Shown: positions 56,332 through 64,000 of the stretch, in pieces
How the letters are laid out: each line of letters starts with the position of its first letter
How positions within the stretch are numbered: position 1 is the first letter of the stretch
Source: Trichoplusia ni
Lineage: Eukaryota; Arthropoda; Insecta; Lepidoptera; Noctuidae
Assembly: GCF_003590095.1 (NCBI RefSeq)
Contig: NC_039483.1
Coordinates: forward strand, 4,154,001-4,218,000
DNA length: 64,000 bases
Direction: 5' to 3'
The notes under the pieces: model-generated
Told to the model about the DNA's origin: nothing
Databases searched by the model: none
Seen by the model: the letters and a program-made list of their open reading frames with translations, nothing else
Translations under genes and position numbers: made by a program

Positions 56332-57402
56332 GTAAGTGATGCTTATACTTGCTATAAACATATGAATTAGGATGTCGCGAGATACTGTAGAAATAGGTAA
56401 CACTCGCGACGTAGTTAGATGACTTGGAGTGTATTTTGACGGCGGTTACAAAATGTGTGGGATATTGTCAAATTTCTTATACATACATTTCGAATTTGGC
56501 CACCATACAACAATTGAACGACATTCTGTTTCAATTGCAGGCGCTTCATTTTACCTAAGATCTCCTCACCGCACTAGGGGTGTTGTAGCGTAGCTAAATA
56601 AGGCTGACATGATCTGTAAAATAAATATAAGGCCCCTTTATATTTTCGATACTGGCAACTGTCAAGATGATAGGTCATTGAACCTAATAGGTGAAATGTC
56701 ATAAACATCTAAAAACGTAAACAGTTATTAGAATTAAGTCTACTTCCCCCTCATTGTATGATAAAATAACCTTGAGCTAATCTATAAATAAACATGTTGC
56801 TTAACATGTTATTGATAAAAGTCACGTCTAGTTATGGAAATCATTCAGATATGTAGGTAAACTGTAATATTACCGTAATACTAGAATCACTTGCGCCTTT
56901 TTTTGGCTAAAAAATATTACAAATATCTACAATCATAAAAGACCTATTTGCACTTTCGATTCGAATACACGAAAGATGCTTAGTGAGACTTCATCAATTG
57001 AATTCGTTAAGATGCCGCAGTTAAATGATTAAACTGGTGCTTGAAAAGCATCACCTACTAAGCATTTCTGTTGGAAAAGCAGCATAAAGGTCAAATACCA
57101 GTCGAAAATATACTTTTCAAATATCCATATAAAGATAACTAATCTTTGACTAAAATTGCTAATAGGCTAGCGCGTTCTTTTCAAGTGTGCGCTGGTCCTA
57201 AGGTTACAGTTAACTCATTCTGCGTAAAGAGGTAGATTGCTTCCTTTAGGATGATTCTGATTAACGTTACGTTTGTGCGGTCATTTACTACCGTTCAAAA
57301 GTAGGTACTCTTGTGTAGGAAGCAAGAACATAAGTATGATCAAATAGATTTTACAAAGGGTTAACAAAAATGCGGGTATTATATATGCTGTATTTCTTGT
57401 TC

Positions 57403-57406
57403 TTAA
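57403..57406. other. Empty piggyBac target site TTAA
   Basis: The flanks TTTCTTGTTC-TTAA-GATACAAACTGC are the same as those on the two sides of the element in the left copy, with a single TTAA and no footprint. Confidence 0.95.
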
Positions 57407-60400
57407 GATACAAACTGCAAAAGCGCAACCTGTAGGTGTTCTGCAAGCAAAGCTCAACAAAGGCGAACAAGCGAAAAAATTAAAGACTGCATCGCTCAAT
57501 AGAGTCAAAGACTCTACATTCTTATTTTCACGAATATGCCTTATAAATAAAATTCCTACCATAGAGTTAAAAATGAAGACTGAAGAATTAAAATACTCTA
57601 CCAAGTTTAATATTTGGTCTGTAAGCATATTAACGTACCGATATGGTATAATTCCAAACAGATAAGGCATCTTCCGTTCATACCGAGAACTATTGGCGAA
57701 CATACAATAAATATTAAACAGAAAACTATGACTCATTTTTTACAACTTGATACCAAAACGCCGACAACGTCATTCGCAGTTCCTTTGCCAAAAACGTATG
57801 AAACAATGTACAATCACCAACAGAAGTTCTTAAACCCAATTCGATGTACTTTGCCAGTGTGTATTAGATGTTTAGTATGTTTTGACTGAACTAGGTGTCA
57901 ATACTGTTTTTAACCAACATGAAAAAGGAGAAGGTCCTCCGGTCCGGATGAGCTGATTTTGACGATTATTTTTTAATTTATCGTGAAATAGTTGTCCCAT
58001 CAAATACACCAAATATTCTCAGTAGTTTTTGTTAGAAGTAGGTTGCACGTCACAAGAGTAATTCAGTAAGTTGGATCACGTACAATCATGAAAATCTCAT
58101 TGAAGTAACTGACTTCTATTGCTGACAGTACCCATAAAATTTTACGGAGATGAAATCATGAACGAATTCTGATCACGCTATTTAAGGTTATCCGAGATGT
58201 TCTAGGTGCAGTCATCGATTGACCTTGACGAGATTATAAAGCGGCTTTTGTTTGGGTGCTAAATTAGCGAAGATTTTGACGCAATGATAGAAAAACTGGT
58301 CATGCAAATGAAAGATGAGCTATATGTACATACCTACGACATGTTATCAAAGGTTCAGTGAACAATTTTAAAGTAGGTTGGCCGTAAAAAGCATGATTAT
58401 ATGTACTGGTGTATATGTATTTACATACGAGTATTTATCAGTCCACATTGTCTAAGCCAAGATCTCTTAGACTATTTCCATTAAACACGCTATCGATATT
58501 CATGTATAGTTTGTGAATGTAAAACTAATTTCTCTTTCTGAAACAAATGAGAGTTATTGTCTTTTTAATTTATGTTCGTAATTAAAGAGTTTGTATTTTA
58601 TTCAGTAAATTCTCTATATAGGCGCGGTTATATCTCCAGAAACAGTAGGTTATGGTAAACTGTATACAATGCATGGTAAACGAGTATTTTAAGTTTGACA
58701 TTAATTAAATTATGCTATGGTTATAATAAGTAAGAAAATACTTGTTCACTTAATTGTATAGTTATTAAAAGCCCACAAGGACGTAGTATTGCTTGCACAA
58801 AGAAAGTTGCCACTTATTTAATTACCTGTAGTAAAAAATAAAATGAACCTGTGATTACACTTACACACTCTTCGTACTTCTAACTCTTCCACAAGTAACC
58901 CAGCACAGCAAAAGTAACAGGAGAATTTGAGAATCTAAAGTAAACCAAGGGACCCGTTGGCCGAGTAACTGAATTGGCTACAAGTCACGCGTTGTCTTAA
59001 TCCGGCACTGCATAGAGCAAGTCATACCTCATTTACGCGTATTACTTACATACACTACTCTATTGTTACATTACTCTATTGTTCATCTACGCGTAACAAC
59101 AAATACCTGACAACAATCTTAATTTCTGCATAAAATATTAACTTTAAAGAACAAACACAATAAAAACGAGAACAAACAACATAATCCATTAAAATTGTCA
59201 CTACAAAAGCGAGAGCAAATTTGTTTTCTTTATGACCGTCTTTATTACTTACATAAACTTAGTTTTACGACTTAAACTATTGCCTTTAGATAGTCATACG
59301 TAAATACGCATATAACTAGAAATACAGCACGTGTGGTCGTGTGAACAATGGACCATCGTGCTTAATACAGACAGCAGGAAATTATAATATAATGCATGGG
59401 TAATATGCAATTCGCATCGGGTCTTATAAGCGCCGTGTTTTGTTAGCGTCGTCAAAATATTTGTATAATTTTACGTCATCTAGAAATCTAGACTAATTTA
59501 CATTTAATTAAATAGTGGCCAGTTTTTAAATATTTTTTTTTGTCTTCTTTACAAATTCTAATCGAATGTGTGTTAAAAAGAAAATTTCGTGTTTGACCAG
59601 TGTTATTAATTTGTATTTTAAATGCATTTATAATCATTGTATTTTAAAAGATACCGCATTGATATAAATATTGAATGATGAGAGATCGTCAATGAAACTG
59701 TTGATACTTTTGTACGCCCACGGTTTTATGTGACCGGTATTTAAAATGGACGTGAATCACAGCATTACATGTATTGAGCGTGCATTTTACATTTAATTAA
59801 CATATTTATTGGATATTTCGTCTTTCTTTGTTCAACCGTCCACACATGCATTATCGGTTTATTATTTTTAGGAATGTTAAATGTTAAATTGAATTTTAAT
59901 ACCTTGGGAAGAATATTTCTGAATGACGAAGCCGCTAAAACGCAAACAAAACCGAGGTTAAACAACGGTTTGTCCAGTCATAAAAGTGATGGATGACCAA
60001 TTTGTTTTTTTTTTCAGCATATCTGTACAAAACCCTTAGTATCCCAAGCCCGACTCGCATTCAATCGGCTTTTATATTGTACGCAATCCTTTTCTCACAT
60101 TTCATCCTTGAATTTTCAATAAAACTATTCCTTCATTTGTCGTGACTCGTGAGATGACACAAAGTTAACACCTCCTCGCGAATAACGTAAGTCCGAAGTT
60201 AGCTCAGTAAGACCACAATTTTTAACAGTATGTAAAGAGTTTTAAGTAATAGAAGTTTTTTGAGACTTTGAGTTGCAAAACCATCTCTACTCTAGTGTAT
60301 TTGTGACGTATCAAGCTAAATCTCTAAGCATCCTTAATAACGTATGTATAATCGTGATATTTTAAATTATATAATATATATAAAGAAACTTTTAATGAAA

Positions 60401-63400
60401 AACTTCAAACATTCTAAGCAGGATAAAAGTCAGCTTTAAAAGTTCAGAACAAATGGAAGCGCGAAATTATAAAGTTCAACTGAAAATTAATTCGAGTGAG
60501 TGACATCGTAATTAAAACGCACGATTTTTATTATTTTATATAGACTACAGGATAACGAGACAAGCATTGTTGTAGAAATACCAATATTATGTCTCTTATA
60601 CAGCATGTTTAAAAAATGCCAGTCATGTGTTTAAATATCAATCCCTAGGTATGGATGAAGGTGAAAGCAATAGTTTATGATTGCACCAGCCTATAGATGC
60701 CCCACTCCTGGGCACAAGCCTCCCTCCGCATAGGGAAGGTTGAGCTTTGATTAACATGCCTACTGCAGTATCCAATACAGTTTTTCACACTATGATTTCC
60801 TTCACCATTTATCAGTGGAGTCAGAATAGACGTATAGGAATCTCATCTGCATATCGTGCATTTTTCACACAAAGTACTGAAACGACGCTATTCTGAACTG
60901 AATAAAATGGGATTCCTCGACAACTTTTTATCAGATGATGAAAATTTTGTTGTGACAGCTCAATTTGCTTAGAATTCTTGGCTATCTAGAAATTAGTTCG
61001 TTTACTTGTATCATGTGGAATTTTAAATCTGCCCTGGAATATTTTAAGTACGTTGTACATCGGTCTATTGGTAAGGCTCCTAAACAATAGCTGACCTTCT
61101 CCCGTCGATGTGCTATGTGGGTGGAATGGTGGATACCACTTGTGTGAAGTAGCTTTTATGTGACATATATACACGTGGAGCATTTATATGTATATATCTT
61201 CCTTTGTACAAGAATGTGAAGAGCGCGCTTTGAGATAATAACATCTTAACTCATTGTAACTCGAATACTTGTTTGTAGTATGTCTACAGAGAATATTTGG
61301 TTGGAGTCGAACGTCAAAAATACGGCTTGAGAGCCTGTACCATTTTATGTATCTAGTAACTCTATTGATAAGTTAAAACCTGGGTTCCGTCTTTATCAAC
61401 GTTTTAGAAATCAGAGTTTAAAGTTACTAAATACTTATCAGGTGTATCTTTTTAGTTTTAGTAGGTATTAAGTTAAAGGAAAATATTTCATGGACTTTTT
61501 TTGTGAAAGATTTCGGGTGTGTGCTGTAAGACGAAATAATAGAGAGTAGGGCTATGTTTTAAATTAAAACTCCACGAAAAATACCGAGTGTACGTTAACG
61601 TATTCATAGCAATACTTATGTATCGAAAGCTATCAATTTAAGAGCATAACTAGACAAAATAGTGACCTCTTCAATTAAGAACACGCGGAATTGTTTGTTG
61701 CTTGTACCGTATTAGAATTACATTATATTAATACTGCTACTTGCTTGCTTCATTGAGGAAAATTCTTGCGGAAATGGTGTTGCGAAAGGCGAACTATGTA
61801 CCTACTTCATATTTTAAATTGTGTTATTTCAACTAAAAAGTATTGTGGTCATGCATTTTAAATGAATACGTATCTTTTATATATTACATTCTATTAAAGA
61901 TATTGTAAGGGTCAATACTTCTCATTTAAGTAAGATTTGTCAAAGTATATGGCTGACTGGCGTCAATAATCACACACTTTATATACTTTAAATCATTGCA
62001 TTCAATAATAGTAAAGCACACCACATTCAATTGACTTTAGGTCTACGGTCACAAGTTGAAAGCTTCATTAGACCAATCTAATCAAAGAACACTAGGAGCA
62101 AACGGCCAGCGCACAGATAATAAATCAAATGATACAGACGCTGCTAGTGTTGCGACGTTATCTATGTACTGAGTGAGGTTAGGGTTCGGACATATTTGAA
62201 GGGAAATGCTTCTCTTAGTACTAGAATACACCTTCATCAGATGAAGCATTTGTGCGTCAAGAGTCACCTAACTTATTCCCCCGGCTTTGCCTGCGTGGAA
62301 GTCATACAAAAGTGTGCATAAAAAAGCTGATGAAATCGAGTAAGAACTCAATACGAGGATGCTGCCAGGATATTGGCTATCTCTATACTACACCACCAGA
62401 TTAAAATTTGACTAGCTGAGATTAGTACGAGTCAATCGTAGTCTCGAAAATTTTCATCAATTAGTGTGATTTATCTATTCAGCCGTGACGCGGCTCAATT
62501 TCCGTTAGATATGAACTAAACTGTCAGATATAAACTAAGCTTAACAACTACAAAGTACAAGTACAGTTAGTAAATCTACACGGTACATGTGGCCGCGAGC
62601 TATCAGATAAACATTTACGTTGTCAGTCGGGGTTTATGACGCCACGTCCAAACATGAGGTTACAAGCTGTGCTATCAGCTCGTTAACAGCTACTGGATGT
62701 TACCTACTGAATAAGGACAGTATTATTATCATCGATTCCGAGATAGGCAACTTTATTCATATCCTTAATTATGTACCCTCTCTACTTAGGGATTGAAGTG
62801 GAATTTTGCGTAATACGGGTACACGCAAACTTTTCGACCTCGGTCAGATAATCACATCAAGGGAAAATATTCCAGGTGAAATACGATGTGTTGTTGACTT
62901 GATATTCCCGGTCCTATTAATTTTGGGTCAAACTGTAAAAGGATTATGAGTGGGGTCCACCCTTCTAAATTTGTTCTTCCACTTTTTACCCTTGTTGATA
63001 TTTCGGGGCTCCGCGCTGTTTGTATAACATACGATGTCAATACCTCATTGTAAATATGCATAATACATCATATTGTTGATACACACGGTCATGATACGCA
63101 TTCCAGGTGTCGTATGCCTCTCGCTTCTTCTTACAAAGCATTTTGATATTTTTGACGAACGAAGGGTTATTTTGAGAATGACATCGTACTCCTAAATTCT
63201 TGTATTCTTATTACAAGTACCATTTCTATATGGTCGTATTTCGAATGTTAAAGGTGTATCGGATATTTATTTAAAAAATAACACCTGAAGCCTAGCCTAC
63301 AATTGTGAATTAAGGATGCAGTTTCACGCCGTGTCACGCTTCCACAAGTATGATAATACAATAATATTTGAGACGGCGGTATGCCCTTTATCTCAAGCGC

Positions 63401-64000
63401 GCTGGCATTGCTATTTCAAAATAAATCGTTAGAGGTTTTACTCAAGTAGGTCATAACTTCTTTATATTTTTGCATTACGGGACTCTCGTTGTCTCTGGGC
63501 TTTTAATGTCATGTTATGCTATTGACGTCATACAATATTTATTGTTCTTCTTTGATAAAATATGGACTTTGTTTTCCATTGTCTGGTGCCCTTTCAGACT
63601 GCTCTCAAAACGTTTGGTTATTGAGTAAGTTAGACGATTGTTTGTATTTGTTCAGTTGTATGAGTAGAACTTAAAAACTTAGTTGGTCATGTAGAAATTT
63701 GTTTGTTTTCTACATCATTTAATATTCATCCATATAAGCTGTATTTATTGTACAATGTGTATGTGAACGTTTGTGCAAGTAGTTACCGATGAATCTGGTT
63801 TCATAAACAAAAAACGCAGTGGCTTTGCGTATCACACTTCACTGAAATAACAGTAATATACAGTATCGTTTTAGTAGAAGAATTGAACAGATTTGGTACA
63901 TCTATTGTAAACCTACCATCTAGAAACAATACTCTTCATTGTATGTTAATAGCGAGAAAAACCTCGTAAATCACAGCTCTTGATAGTCCACAATAATGAG
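57407..64000. other. Non-coding DNA to window end
   Basis: Up to 61790 this is the counterpart of 3880-8287. Beyond that it is sequence present once in the window. No exon, RNA gene or recognisable repeat family was found. It is probably intron of the gene whose coding start is at 56241. Confidence 0.45.

Larger units (their letters stand above)
56065..61790 (+). repeat. Right copy of the duplicated segment, without piggyBac
   Basis: Aligns with 2-8287 in the same orientation. The differences are the missing piggyBac element, scattered substitutions and short indels. Sequence continues without a break past 61790, whereas the left copy ends there at the N gap. The segment joins smoothly to unique sequence on its left (56064 and before). 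Confidence 0.9.

Noticed and set aside
57281..57736. 151-residue minus-strand open frame, with a shorter version at 3862-4209 in the left copy
   Set aside because: No family features or splice context. The frame is of different length in the two copies because the piggyBac insertion interrupts it, and composition is that of AT-rich chance frames.

Overview
The window reads as nuclear DNA of a moth or butterfly, probably a noctuid-like lepidopteran (inference). The support is: AT-rich intergenic DNA, genes with many short exons and canonical GT-AG introns, a cluster of insect-type ZAD/C2H2 zinc-finger genes, interspersed repeats of a type I associate with Lepidoptera, and a piggyBac element that looks almost identical to the classic cabbage-looper element. 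No prokaryotic features were seen.

Layout. 1-8287 is one copy of a segment that recurs at 56065-61790. The left copy carries a 2470-bp piggyBac element (1406-3875) between duplicated TTAA sites; the right copy has the matching empty TTAA (57403-57406). Both copies carry an identical exon (97-268 and 56160-56331) that starts an unrecognised protein. The left copy stops at a run of exactly 1000 Ns (8288-9287), so it may be an alternative-haplotype contig rather than a true duplication. 9288-16677 (minus) is a ZAD zinc-finger gene with two AT-hooks and at least five fingers, cut at its 3' end by the gap. 17152-31815 (plus) is a SAC2/INPP5F-type inositide phosphatase gene of about 20 exons, divergent from the zinc-finger gene across a 474-bp spacer. 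31816-38068 is repeat-bearing intergenic DNA. 38069-39147 (plus) is a two-exon MADF/BESS-like gene. 39749-47491 holds four intronless ZAD/C2H2 genes (+, -, +, +) with a 5'-truncated retrotransposon between the last two. 49508-50055 (minus) is a two-exon TMEM216-like gene. 50056-56159 is non-coding and may contain a 5' untranslated exon of the gene that begins coding at 56241.

The most notable result is in the zinc-finger gene at 9288-16677. Two neighbouring 135-nt exons (10919-11053 and 10249-10383) have the same phases and encode paralogous versions of the same finger module. Either one alone completes intact fingers with its neighbours; using both, although in frame, would destroy a finger. 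This predicts mutually exclusive splicing that swaps DNA-contact residues. The SAC2-like gene has a related oddity: an extra 246-nt, phase-neutral exon (25744-25989) whose start resembles the conserved last segment of the Sac domain encoded by the next exon.

Exon boundaries were worked out by hand from splice signals, phase and family resemblance. Summed without the extra exon, the SAC2-like coding sequence is 3576 nt (1191 residues plus stop). The zinc-finger gene gives 465 residues up to the gap. Identity levels between copies are by eye only.
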